DNA of 64,000 nt from positions 619,733 to 683,732 of the forward strand of contig NZ_LR732816.1 of the NCBI RefSeq assembly GCF_902506205.1, written 5' to 3'. Below are positions 38,728 through 47,459 of the stretch, one piece after another. The DNA is from Brevundimonas sp. G8 (GTDB lineage Bacteria; Pseudomonadota; Alphaproteobacteria; Caulobacterales; Caulobacteraceae). Under the pieces are notes generated by a model, which did no database searches, had not been told where the DNA came from, and saw only the letters and a list, made by a program, of their open reading frames with translations. The translations under genes and the position numbers were made by a program. Each line of letters opens with the position of its first letter. The stretch's first letter is position 1.

Positions 38728-39333
38728 TCAGGCGATGGACGCGGGCCAGAGGGTCATTACCTGCGATATGGCTGCATCCAAATCGGCCGAACCGCGCCCA
38801 TCGCGCGCCTCGATGGCGATGCCTGCCAACACGGTGGACAACACAGTCGCCAGTGGTTTGGTATCAAACTCCAAAGGAAACTCGCCAGCGGCGCGGGCCT
38901 GCATCAAACGGGCTTCGATGCCCGCTCTGTCACGCCTGCGCACCTCTTCGAGCAATCGCGCGACATGGGCATTTTCCGGACTGCAGTTGTTGGCGCCCAG
39001 GGTAATGAAGCAACCGCGCGGATGCTCCCCGTCGCTCTGCATTCGCGCGGACTGCCGCAGTGCTGCTTCGACGGCCTGCCGCGGCGGCAGACTTTGGTCC
39101 TGAAGGCTCCGCGTCACCCGCCCGTAGGTGGCGAGATAGAGGTCGATCACCTCTCGGAAGAGGGCCTCTTTGGACGAGAAAGCGGCATAGAAGCTGGCCG
39201 TTGAAAGGTCGCCCATGACGGCCTTCAACTGGCTCAAGGATGTGGGCTCGTAACCCTGCGCCCAGAACAGGCGCATGGCGGCGTTCAAGGCCGCGTCCCT
39301 GTCGAACGCGCGGGGTCGTCCGGTCCTGGCCAT
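38728..39333 (-). CDS. TetR-family regulator of the divergent MFS pump
   Basis: A 201-residue repressor. HTH in AALNAAMRLFWAQGYEPTSL, then SQLKAVMGDLSTASFYAAFSSKEALFREVI. Ligand domain includes GCFITLGANNCS, typical of TetR members controlling small-molecule efflux. Start at 39333 chosen because GGAG is six bases upstream; 39339 would have no spacer. It is divergent from the MFS gene, with a GATCGATCGATC palindrome between. Control of the pump is inferred. Confidence 0.9.
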   Translation of the reverse strand: MARTGRPRAFDRDAALNAAMRLFWAQGYEPTSLSQLKAVMGDLSTASFYAAFSSKEALFREVIDLYLATYGRVTRSLQDQSLPPRQAVEAALRQSARMQSDGEHPRGCFITLGANNCSPENAHVARLLEEVRRRDRAGIEARLMQARAAGEFPLEFDTKPLATVLSTVLAGIAIEARDGRGSADLDAAISQVMTLWPASIA

Positions 39334-39376
39334 CAGCATCTCCTCTCGATTTGTAGATTATTCGATCCAGAATTCG

Positions 39377-39420
39377 TTGACAATGCGCCGGCTCGTCTCA
39401 TACATCCGGATCGATCGATC
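39377..39420 (+). promoter_or_regulatory. candidate promoter and operator of the TetR/MFS pair
   Basis: A TTGACA at 39377-39382 could be the MFS -35 box, though the -10 box is poor. The perfectly self-complementary 12-mer GATCGATCGATC at 39409-39420 lies 18 bases before the MFS start, a typical place for a TetR operator. The short intergenic is AT-richer than its surroundings. Confidence 0.35.
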
Positions 39421-39437
39421 TATATATGGAGACGACG

Positions 39438-40667
39438 ATGACAGCCGCAACGACAAGAGCATCACCGACAAACGACGAATTGCCGGAGAAGCTGCCGATG
39501 GCCGCGCTGCTGGCGCTGGCGATGACGGGCTTCATCTGCATTGCAACGGAGACCTTGCCTGCCGGCCTGCTGCCCCAGCTCGCCGCCGATCTGAACATTT
39601 CTCAGTCATTGGGCGGGCAGTTGGTGACGGCCTACGCGATCGGATCGCTGGTCGCCGTGATTCCGCTGACGATCGCTACGCAAGGCTGGAGGCGCCGTAA
39701 CGTCCTGCTTTTGACCATCGGCGGATTTCTGATCTTCAACACCGCCACCGCCCTGTCCTCGCATATCGTGGTCACGCTGATCGCGCGCTTTCTTGCAGGT
39801 ATGGCGGCGGGTCTGGCGTGGAGCCTTCTGGCCGGATACGCGCGCCGCATGGTGCCGCCTCATCTGCAAGGGCGCGCCATGGCCGTAGCCATGGTGGGAA
39901 CCCCCGTGGCGCTTTCGCTTGGCGTGCCGTTGGGCACATGGCTGGGGACGACCGTCGGCTGGCGGCTTGCGTTCGCCCTCATGTCGGTGATGAGCGTGGC
40001 GCTGATCGCTTGGGTGATCGCCAAGGTGCCTGACTATCCGGGCCAGGCCGCGACCGCGCGAATGCCGCTGCGGCGCGTGCTGGTCACGCCCGGCGTGCGG
40101 TCCGTCCTTGCGGTCGTCATCACCTGGATGCTGGCCCACAACATCCTGTACACCTACGTCGCCCCGTTCGTCGTCCCGGCGGGTCTGGCGACACGGGTCG
40201 ATCTCGTGCTGCTGGTTTTCGGCCTCGCCGCCCTGATCGGCATCGCTGTCACCGGACAGCTTGTGGATCGGTTCCTGAGACGAACGGTGCAGATCAGCCT
40301 CGTCACCTTCGCCCTGGCCACGCTGGGCTTGATTGTCTGGCAGGGGGACGCCCTGGCGACCCTCGTAGCGATCGCCATCTGGGGCTTGACCTTCGGCGGC
40401 GCCGCGACCTTGTTGCAGACTGCGCTGGCCGATACGGCGGGCGACGGCGCCGATGTCGCCCTGTCGATGAATGTCGTGGCATGGAACGGCGCTATCGCAG
40501 GCGCGGGGGTGATTGGCGGCGGTCTGCTCGACCGCTGGGGCGCAGCCTCCTTTCCCTGGGCCATGCTGGTCCTGTTGGGCGCGGCACTGACCATCGTCCA
40601 GTTTGCTCGCCATAGCGGCTTCACATCAGGACGTCGCTCCGTCACGACCCCTGTCACCGGACATTGA
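39438..40667 (+). CDS. MFS transporter (sugar/drug efflux type)
   Basis: A 409-residue, twelve-helix major facilitator of the arabinose/YdhP-like efflux group. Segments include ALLALAMTGFICIATETLPA, then LLPQLAADLNISQSLGGQLV, MAAGLAWSLLAGYARRMVPP and YTYVAPFVVPAGL. ATG at 39438 has GGAG seven bases upstream; an ATG at 39426 lies closer to the operator. Likely exports a toxic or signalling compound and is controlled by the divergent TetR. Confidence 0.92.
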   Translation: MTAATTRASPTNDELPEKLPMAALLALAMTGFICIATETLPAGLLPQLAADLNISQSLGGQLVTAYAIGSLVAVIPLTIATQGWRRRNVLLLTIGGFLIFNTATALSSHIVVTLIARFLAGMAAGLAWSLLAGYARRMVPPHLQGRAMAVAMVGTPVALSLGVPLGTWLGTTVGWRLAFALMSVMSVALIAWVIAKVPDYPGQAATARMPLRRVLVTPGVRSVLAVVITWMLAHNILYTYVAPFVVPAGLATRVDLVLLVFGLAALIGIAVTGQLVDRFLRRTVQISLVTFALATLGLIVWQGDALATLVAIAIWGLTFGGAATLLQTALADTAGDGADVALSMNVVAWNGAIAGAGVIGGGLLDRWGAASFPWAMLVLLGAALTIVQFARHSGFTSGRRSVTTPVTGH

Positions 40668-40680
40668 AGCAGAACAACGG

Positions 40681-40711
40681 AAGGGATGGAGAGCCGGGCT
40701 CTCCATCCCTT
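40681..40711. terminator. bidirectional terminator between MFS and GGDEF-EAL genes
   Basis: A perfect 14-bp stem, AAGGGATGGAGAGC with its complement, has a three-base loop. It lies between two convergent genes and serves either. Confidence 0.75.
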
Positions 40712-40720
40712 TGTCACCTC

Positions 40721-42388
40721 TTAAGCCGACCGCTGCTTCAACGGCGCGGTCCCGTCGGCCAGGCTCTCGGCCAGATAGACCTCGGCCTCCTGGGCCGGCA
40801 GGGCGGGGGCGTAGCCGAAGCCCTGGCCGTAGTGGCACTGGGCGTCCAGCAGCAGGCGGGCCAGTTCGGCGTTCTCCACCCCCTCGGCGACGACTTCCAG
40901 AGACAGGTCGCGGCCCAGGTTGACCACCGACTTGACGATCTTGGCCGAGCCTTCGTCCTTGTTCATCGTCAGCACGAAATAGCGGTCGATCTTCAGCGTA
41001 TCGAACGGCAGGCGCGCCAGATAGGACAGGGACGAGAAGCCGGTGCCGAAGTCGTCCAGCGCCAGCGACGCCCCCACATCCTTCAGCGATTGCAGCACCT
41101 CGGCGGCGTGCGCGGTGTCGCGCATGATGTCGCCCTCGGTGACCTCCAGCTTCAGCGCGCCCTTGGGCAGTCCGGTTTCCTTGATGATGCGCGCCACATC
41201 CTCGCACAGGTGCGGGCGTTCGATCTCGCCGACCGACAGGTTGACGCTGCAGAACATCTTGCCCGCCAGCGGATGGCGTTCGATCCATTCGGCCAGTTGC
41301 CGCGCCGACTGGGTCATCATCAGCAAGCCCAGGTCGTTCATCATCCCCAGGTCGGCGGTCAGGCCCAGGAACTCGTCAGGCGGCACCAGGCCACGGCGCG
41401 GGTGACGCCAGCGCGCCAGGGCCTCGAAGCCCGCCACCGCCCCGGTATTCAGGTTCACGATGGGCTGGAAGAAGGGCACGATTTCGCCGCGGACGAAGGC
41501 GTTCCGCAGGTCCGCCTCCAGCGCCAGACGGCTCAAGGAATCGCTTTCCAGCGCCCGGCCATAGGCGGCCGACCCGCCGCGCCCGGCGCCCTTGGCCGAT
41601 TCCACCGCCAGCTCGACCCGGCGCAACAGTTCGGCGGCGTCGGGCGCATCCGGCCCACCCTCCACCATCACCGCCCCGATGGAGACGGTCGGATAGATGT
41701 CGAAGCCCGCCACCCGCAGCGGCTGCTCCAGCGCGTCACGCACGCGGTAGCTGGTGTGAGAGGCGGTCTTGGGCACGATGATGGCGAACTCGTCCTCGCC
41801 GATCCGCGCCGCCGAGGCGTCCTTGTTGAAGGCGGCGGCCAGGCGCGAGCCCAGCGCCGACAGCACCAGGTCGGTCCGCTCATGCCCCAGCGCCTCGTTC
41901 AGGCGCCGCAGACGATCCACGTCGCCGACCACGATCTCGTATTCGCCCGGCTGGGTCAGCACTTCGCCCACGCGCGCGATGAAGGCGCGGCGGTCCAGCA
42001 GGCCCGTCAGCGTGTCGCGATCCGATCCGGCGAACTTGGTCTCCAGCGCCACGACGCCGGCGGCGCGCAGTCCGTCCTCCAGCCAGACGCCGCGCCACAG
42101 GCAGGTCTCGGACCCGCGCATCCGCAGACGCACGGCGACCTCGGCCCCCTCGTCCTGGGGTTTCAGCATGCGTTCGGCCAGGCTGCGATCCTGGGGCATG
42201 GCCAGGGCGACGAAGCCGGCGGCCGTGCATTCCGGCGCCAGCGGCCCCAGGCCCAGCGACCGCGTCGCGCCGGTGAAACGCAGTTCGTCCGTCGCCGGCG
42301 TCCAGACCCACAGCGCCGTATCGGCGGCGGCCAACGCCTCGATGGCGGTCGTGGCGTCCCAGGCCAGCGATCGGGATCGTGGTGTCAC
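40721..42388 (-). CDS. PAS-like/GGDEF/EAL cyclic-di-GMP protein, probable phosphodiesterase
   Basis: A 555-residue cytoplasmic protein with an N-terminal PAS-like sensing domain (about 15-125), a GGDEF domain (about 130-285) and an EAL domain (about 300-550). The GGDEF signature is changed to GEDEF in ARIGEDEFAIIVP, so cyclase activity is doubtful. The EAL domain is intact: PFFQPIVNLNTG, GFEALARWRHP, CSVNLSVGEIE, KLEVTEGDIM, LDDFGTGFSSL and KIDRYFV. It therefore probably degrades cyclic-di-GMP. No membrane segment. Convergent with MFS and separated by a terminator. Confidence 0.9.
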   Translation of the reverse strand: MTPRSRSLAWDATTAIEALAAADTALWVWTPATDELRFTGATRSLGLGPLAPECTAAGFVALAMPQDRSLAERMLKPQDEGAEVAVRLRMRGSETCLWRGVWLEDGLRAAGVVALETKFAGSDRDTLTGLLDRRAFIARVGEVLTQPGEYEIVVGDVDRLRRLNEALGHERTDLVLSALGSRLAAAFNKDASAARIGEDEFAIIVPKTASHTSYRVRDALEQPLRVAGFDIYPTVSIGAVMVEGGPDAPDAAELLRRVELAVESAKGAGRGGSAAYGRALESDSLSRLALEADLRNAFVRGEIVPFFQPIVNLNTGAVAGFEALARWRHPRRGLVPPDEFLGLTADLGMMNDLGLLMMTQSARQLAEWIERHPLAGKMFCSVNLSVGEIERPHLCEDVARIIKETGLPKGALKLEVTEGDIMRDTAHAAEVLQSLKDVGASLALDDFGTGFSSLSYLARLPFDTLKIDRYFVLTMNKDEGSAKIVKSVVNLGRDLSLEVVAEGVENAELARLLLDAQCHYGQGFGYAPALPAQEAEVYLAESLADGTAPLKQRSA

Positions 42389-42419
42389 GCGTCTCGCCCT
42401 TCCAGACGGCCCCCGGCCG

Positions 42420-42998
42420 TCAACGCTCGTCCTCGACCAGGCCGAACAGCAGATGATCTGCCCACTCGCCGTTAATTTTCAAATAAGCGCGAGCCCGACC
42501 TTCGTTGCGAAAGCCCGATTTCTCCAGAACCCGACGCGAACCGTGGTTACTCGGCAGGCAGGCCGCCTCCAGCCGGTGCAGCTTCAGCTTCTCGAACGCA
42601 TAGCCGACCACCGCCTGCACCGCCGCCGTCGCCACGCCCCGCCCGGAATGGGGCTGGCCGATCCAGTAGCCCAGCGTCCCGGTCTCGGCGACGCCGCGCC
42701 GCACGTTCGACAGGGTCACCGCCCCCGCCAGGGTCTTGCCGCCGTCCACCAGCACGAAGAAGGGCCAGGCGTGGCCCAGCTCCATCTCGCGCGCATAGAT
42801 CGACAGCCTGCGCCGGAAGGCCGCCTTGGTCAGGTCGTCCTCGGGCCAGGCCGGCTCCCACGGCTGCAGATAGTCGCGGGACCCGTCACGCAGCGTGGAC
42901 CAGGCGGCATAGTCGCCCACGCGCGGCGGCCGCAGCAGCACGCCGTCGCCCCGGACCACCGGCCCGGCCACATCGCTCATCCAGTCCAACAGGGCCAT
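42420..42998 (-). CDS. GNAT acetyltransferase (RimJ/RimL type)
   Basis: A 192-residue N-acetyltransferase: GDGVLLRPPRVGDYAAWSTLR at the N-terminus, GYWIGQPHSGRGVATAAVQAV (acetyl-CoA P-loop) and LKLHRLEAACLPSNHGSRRV followed by LEKSGFRNEG. This is the pattern of ribosomal-protein-alanine acetyltransferases. Target not determinable. Stops short of the EAL gene in the same orientation. Confidence 0.9.
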   Translation of the reverse strand: MALLDWMSDVAGPVVRGDGVLLRPPRVGDYAAWSTLRDGSRDYLQPWEPAWPEDDLTKAAFRRRLSIYAREMELGHAWPFFVLVDGGKTLAGAVTLSNVRRGVAETGTLGYWIGQPHSGRGVATAAVQAVVGYAFEKLKLHRLEAACLPSNHGSRRVLEKSGFRNEGRARAYLKINGEWADHLLFGLVEDER

Positions 42999-43033
42999 GA
43001 CGCCTCATACAACAGGACGACTGTGGCCTGAAC

Positions 43034-43630
43034 TCACGGTTCCGCCAAGACGGTCGCCGTCAGCTTCAACGCCAGTTCGCGACCCAGGCCGTCGGGCGCG
43101 CCCAGCATCGGCGTCAATATGTCTCCGATCAGCCCCTCGGCGAACGCCATATAGGCCGCCGTCATGACCAGGGACCGCGCCCGGTCCGCCGCACGGGGAT
43201 CGTCGGGCGCCATGGCCGCCAGCCGGTCGGCCAGGTCCCGCACCACCCCGCCGAAACTTTCCGCCCGGCCCTGCTCGCGCGCCAGGGCCAGCCAGGCCGC
43301 CATCTGCGACGCCCCGCCCTTGCCGAAGGCGTCGAAGACGACGGTCATCAACCGATCCGGCTCCACCCCCTCGCCCGATCCCTCGTTAAGGCCCGCCTCA
43401 ATCCGTTCGGCCAGATCGCGCACCATCGCGTCCATCAGGGCGCCCTGAAGCCCGGCGGCCGAGCCGAAATGGTGGATCAGGTTGGCGTGGCCCACACCCA
43501 TCCGCTCGCCCACCGCCTTCAGCGTCACCGCCGCCGGGCCGCCGGACAGCAGAAGGTCGCGCGCCGCCTCCAGCGCCTCTTCGCGCGCCACCGCCCCGCG
43601 TCGCCGCTTCACCGGACCATTAGTTGACAT
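43034..43630 (-). CDS. TetR-family regulator
   Basis: A 198-residue repressor with HTH PAAVTLKAVGERMGVGHANL and IHHFGSAAGLQGALMDAMV, then an all-helical ligand domain. It is divergent from a PF10118 metal-dependent hydrolase with 61 bases between starts. A palindrome overlapping the ATG at 43630 probably mediates autoregulation. The ribosome site is weak (GGAG sixteen bases upstream). Confidence 0.88.
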   Translation of the reverse strand: MSTNGPVKRRRGAVAREEALEAARDLLLSGGPAAVTLKAVGERMGVGHANLIHHFGSAAGLQGALMDAMVRDLAERIEAGLNEGSGEGVEPDRLMTVVFDAFGKGGASQMAAWLALAREQGRAESFGGVVRDLADRLAAMAPDDPRAADRARSLVMTAAYMAFAEGLIGDILTPMLGAPDGLGRELALKLTATVLAEP

Positions 43631-43639
43631 TGATGTCAG
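43624..43639. promoter_or_regulatory. TetR palindrome overlapping the regulator start codon
   Basis: TTGACAT-TG-ATGTCAG is a 6-of-7 inverted repeat that covers the ATG of the TetR gene (plus-strand CAT at 43628-43630) and precedes the divergent hydrolase by about 50 bases. GTTAAC follows. Confidence 0.5.
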
Positions 43640-43691
43640 TTAACTCCATATTCCACTCGAAATCGAGGGGCAGACCCCGAGGAGCCGTACC

Positions 43692-44528
43692 ATGGCGAAA
43701 TCCGCCACCCCCGCCGACCTTCAGATCAAGCCGCGCGACCTGCATATCGACCGCGAGGCCCCGACGCCACGCTGGTGGCTGAACGGCGACCCGTTCGGCA
43801 CGGCCGTGATGAACGCCCTCAGCCTGACCTTCCCCGACGGCGAGCGGTTCTTCATCCAGTCGGTCAAACGGTTCGCCAAGGACACGCCCGCGAACCTGGC
43901 CGCCGACATCCGCGCCTTCACCGTTCAGGAAGGCGCCCACACGCGCGAACACATGGCCTTCAACGCCATCACCGCCCGCGCCGGCTACGAGACCGCCGAG
44001 ATCGAGGCCTATGTCACGGCCCGCCTGGATCTCGCCCGCGCCCGCCCGGCCATCGCCCAGCTTGCCGCGACCATGGCGCTGGAGCATTTCACCGCCGCCT
44101 TCGCCCATCGGCTTCTGGCCGACCCGGACCTGCTGAAGGGCTCGCCCCACGACCTGGCCCGCCTGTGGCGCTGGCATTCCATCGAGGAGATCGAACACAA
44201 GGGCGTGGCCTATGACGTCTTCCTTCACGCCACCCGCCAGATGTCGCCGCTGAACCGCTGGCGGCTGCGGCGCTGGGCCATGTTCCTGACCACCCTGCTG
44301 TTCACCAAAACGGTGCGCGAGACGACCCTGATGCTGCTGAAACAGGACGGCATCGTCGGCTGGAAGGCGCGTTGGGGCCTGTTCCGCTGGCTGTGGCTGA
44401 AGCCGGGCCTGTATCGCCGCATGATCGGGGACTATGTCGCCTTCTACAAACCCGACTTCCACCCCTGGCAGGTGGACGACCGCGACCTGATCGCCGACGC
44501 CGAGGCAGGCCTGGCCCAGCCGGCCTGA
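43692..44528 (+). CDS. PF10118-type predicted metal-dependent hydrolase
   Basis: A 278-residue all-helical protein. It has QEGAHTREHMAFNA and ALEHFTAAFAHRLL, then WRWHSIEEIEHKGVAYDVF: three E/H-rich helices that look like a di-metal site. It also contains a hydrophobic, Arg-rich patch (RRWAMFLTTLLFTKTV). Homologues are annotated as predicted hydrolases or ferritin-like, with unknown substrate. It is divergent from the TetR gene, which likely controls it. Confidence 0.85.
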   Translation: MAKSATPADLQIKPRDLHIDREAPTPRWWLNGDPFGTAVMNALSLTFPDGERFFIQSVKRFAKDTPANLAADIRAFTVQEGAHTREHMAFNAITARAGYETAEIEAYVTARLDLARARPAIAQLAATMALEHFTAAFAHRLLADPDLLKGSPHDLARLWRWHSIEEIEHKGVAYDVFLHATRQMSPLNRWRLRRWAMFLTTLLFTKTVRETTLMLLKQDGIVGWKARWGLFRWLWLKPGLYRRMIGDYVAFYKPDFHPWQVDDRDLIADAEAGLAQPA

Positions 44529-44603
44529 CCCTTTGATCCGATCTCGCGACGGAGTTTTCGCCTCGATGCGTTACACTCTGCGGGGACGGACGAGGAGAAG
44601 GCC

Positions 44604-46106
44604 ATGGCTTCATCACCGACCGACGCCGCCATCGCCCTGACCCGCCTGGGTCTCGGCGCCAGTCCCGGCGAGATCGACCGCGTCGCCGCCGATCCGCGCG
44701 GCTGGGCCACGGCCCAGATCCGACCCCAGGGCGCGCCACAGCCGTCCGGCCAGTTCGCCGACACCGGCCAGCGCGTCGCCCAGTATGTCGACTATCAGAG
44801 CGACGCCGGTCAGGTCCGTCGCGATCGACGCGCCGCGCCACAGGTCGGCGCCACGCCCGCCTCCGTGGCGGCGGAAACGGCGCAAACCGCGCCCGCCCCC
44901 GATACCGATCCAGACGCCGTCGCCCGGCGCGAGGCGCGTCAGGCCGCGCGCCGCGAAATCACCCAGGACACAGCCCAGGAATTCCTCGCCCGCGCGCAGT
45001 TAAGCGCCACGACCGACGACGGGTTCGCCGAACGTTGGGCGCTGTTCTGGGCCAACGCCGTCACCGTCTCGGCCGTCAAGTTCGCCAGCGGCGCCTTCGT
45101 CGGCCAGTACGAGCGCGAGGCCATCCGCCCCCACGTCTTCGGCCGGTTCGAGGATCTGGTCCTGGCCGCCGAACAGCATCCCGCCATGCTGCTGTATCTC
45201 GATCAGGCCCGCTCGGTCGGTCCCGACAGCCTGGCCGGCGCCCGTCGCAACGCCGGGCTGAACGAGAACCTGGCCCGCGAGATGATGGAGTTGCACACCG
45301 TCGGCGCCGACGGCGGCTATACGCAGGCCGACGTGACCGAACTGGCCCGCGCCCTTACCGGCTGGTCGATCCCCACCGCGCGCGACCAGCGTCAGCCTAA
45401 CCGCCCCCGCCGCGCTCGCCTGATGACCGCCCAGGCCGAACCCGGTCCCGACGGCTTCGTCTTCCGCGCCAATGTCCATGAACCGGGCGTCCGCACGGTG
45501 ATGGGCAAGACCTATCCCGCCGCCGGCCTCGCCCAGGGTCAGGCCATCCTGCGCGACCTGGCCCGGCATCCGGCGACCGCCAAACGCCTGTCGCGCCGCC
45601 TCGCCGCCCATTTCGTCGCCGACGACCCGCCACCGGCCCTGGTCGCCCGGCTGGAAGACGCCTGGACCCGTTCGGGCGGCGATCTGGCCCAGGTCGCCCG
45701 CGCCCTGATCGATGCGCCCGAGACCTGGACGCCCCAGCCCGCCAAGATCAAGACGCCCTACGACTTCGTCGTCTCCACCCATCGCGCCCTGGGAACCCGC
45801 CCCCAGCGGATCCAGCCGCTGCGTCAGGCCCTGCTGGACATGGGCCAGCCGCCGTTCGCCGCCCCCTCGCCCGAGGGCTGGCCCGACGCCGCCGCCGACT
45901 GGGCCGGACCCGACGCCCTGGTCAAACGGCTGAACTGGTCGCGCACCGCCGCAGACCTGGCCCAGACGGCCGACACCAACGCCGTGGCTGTCGCCGCCCT
46001 GGGGCCGCGCCTCGGCGACCGCACCCGCCTCGCCATCGCCCGCGCCGAAAGCCGCCCCGAAGCCCTCACCCTTCTCTTCATGTCGCCGGAGTTCCAACGC
46101 CGATGA
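44604..46106 (+). CDS. DUF1800 family protein
   Basis: A 500-residue protein with the family start IALTRLGLGASPGEIDRVA, then RWALFWANAVTVSAVKF, YEREAIRPHVFGRFEDLV, ENLAREMMELHTVGADGGY and VTELARALTGWSI. DUF1800 genes are almost always followed by a DUF1501 gene, as here, with a four-base overlap. No signal peptide is obvious. Function unknown. Confidence 0.92.
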   Translation: MASSPTDAAIALTRLGLGASPGEIDRVAADPRGWATAQIRPQGAPQPSGQFADTGQRVAQYVDYQSDAGQVRRDRRAAPQVGATPASVAAETAQTAPAPDTDPDAVARREARQAARREITQDTAQEFLARAQLSATTDDGFAERWALFWANAVTVSAVKFASGAFVGQYEREAIRPHVFGRFEDLVLAAEQHPAMLLYLDQARSVGPDSLAGARRNAGLNENLAREMMELHTVGADGGYTQADVTELARALTGWSIPTARDQRQPNRPRRARLMTAQAEPGPDGFVFRANVHEPGVRTVMGKTYPAAGLAQGQAILRDLARHPATAKRLSRRLAAHFVADDPPPALVARLEDAWTRSGGDLAQVARALIDAPETWTPQPAKIKTPYDFVVSTHRALGTRPQRIQPLRQALLDMGQPPFAAPSPEGWPDAAADWAGPDALVKRLNWSRTAADLAQTADTNAVAVAALGPRLGDRTRLAIARAESRPEALTLLFMSPEFQRR

Positions 46107-47296
46107 CCGCCCTCAACATGAACCGCCGCCACCTGCTGGCCGCCGCATCCGCCGGGGTCGGCCTGGCCTTCGCCGGGCGGGTCGCCGCCCAGACCAACGG
46201 ACCGTCCAACAAGCTGGTCGTCGTCATCGCGCGCGGCGCCATGGACGGCCTGTCCGTCACCGTCCCCTATGGCGACGCCAACTATGTCCCCCTGCGCGCC
46301 GGCCTGGCCATCGCCGCCCCTGGCGAGGCGAACGGCGCCCTGGCGCTGGGCGAAGGCTTCGGCCTGCATCCGGCGCTCGCCGGCCTGCACGGCCTGTATG
46401 GCGCCGGCCAGATGCGGTTTGCACCCGCCGTCGCCCTGCCCGTCCGCATCCGTTCCCATTTCGATGCCCAGGACGTGCTGGAGAACGGCGGCGAGGGGCT
46501 GCGGCAACAGACCGACGGCTGGCTGAACCGCGCCATCGTCGCGGCGGGCGGCACGTCGCTGAAGGGCCTGTCGATCGGCGCCCAGACCCCGTTGATCCTG
46601 CGCGGCGACGCCCCCGTCTCAAGCTGGGCGCCGGGCGGACAGGTGCGCGGCGGCGACCGCATCGCCTCCCTGCTGCAGGATCTGTATGTCGAGGATCCGA
46701 TGCTGGGCCAGAACCTGGCGCGCGGCCTGGCGACAGAGGAACTGGTCGGCCAGGGGCAGAACATGGACGGCGAGGACAGCCGCCTGCGCCGCAACGACGT
46801 CCAGGGCCTGGGTCGCGCCGTCGCCCGGCTGATGTCGGGCGCCGAGGGGGCCGACATCGTCGCCGTCTCGCTGGACGGATGGGACACCCATGCGGGCCAG
46901 CGCGCGCAACTTCAGACGCGGCTGACCGGCTTGGATCAACTGGTCTCGGGTCTGAAGGACGGGCTGGGCGAAACATGGTCGCGCACGGCCGTCGTCGTCG
47001 CCACCGAGTTCGGCCGCACCGCCCGCGCCAACGGCACGCAAGGCACCGACCACGGCACCGGCTCGTCGCTGTTGCTGGCGGGCGGGGCGATCAAGCGCGG
47101 CGGCCCGATCGGCGACTGGCCGACCCTGGCCGACAATCGCCTGTTCGAGAACCGCGACCTGGCGCCGACGATGGACATCCGATCGGTGTTCAAGGGCGTG
47201 CTGCGCGATCACATGGGTCTGGACCGCGCCGTTCTGGACGCCCGCGTCTTCCCCGGCAGCGCCGCCGAGGCGCACGCGATGGACGGTCTGGTCTAG
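46103..47296 (+). CDS. DUF1501 family protein with Tat-like signal
   Basis: A 397-residue protein beginning NRRHLLAAASAGVGLAFAG, a twin-arginine-like signal (Arg-Arg). The body has VVIARGAMDGLSVTVPYGD, LHPALAGLHGLYGAGQMRFA, LDGWDTHAGQRAQLQTRL and TEFGRTARANGTQGTDHG, typical of the alkaline phosphatase-like DUF1501 fold. It overlaps DUF1800 by ATGA. Secreted partner of that protein; role unknown. Confidence 0.9.
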   Translation: MTALNMNRRHLLAAASAGVGLAFAGRVAAQTNGPSNKLVVVIARGAMDGLSVTVPYGDANYVPLRAGLAIAAPGEANGALALGEGFGLHPALAGLHGLYGAGQMRFAPAVALPVRIRSHFDAQDVLENGGEGLRQQTDGWLNRAIVAAGGTSLKGLSIGAQTPLILRGDAPVSSWAPGGQVRGGDRIASLLQDLYVEDPMLGQNLARGLATEELVGQGQNMDGEDSRLRRNDVQGLGRAVARLMSGAEGADIVAVSLDGWDTHAGQRAQLQTRLTGLDQLVSGLKDGLGETWSRTAVVVATEFGRTARANGTQGTDHGTGSSLLLAGGAIKRGGPIGDWPTLADNRLFENRDLAPTMDIRSVFKGVLRDHMGLDRAVLDARVFPGSAAEAHAMDGLV

Positions 47297-47459
47297 CCGC
47301 CACGCTTGCTTTTCGCGACGTGAGGTCGCATCAGGACGCCATCACCTTGGACCCGGCCCTGTTCGCAGGCGACGGGTGGCTATCCCCGCCGCCGATCCGC
47401 TGGGAAACCGAGCCCCAAAACCGAAGCATCGGCACGGCTCATCCAGATGAAATCCTGAA

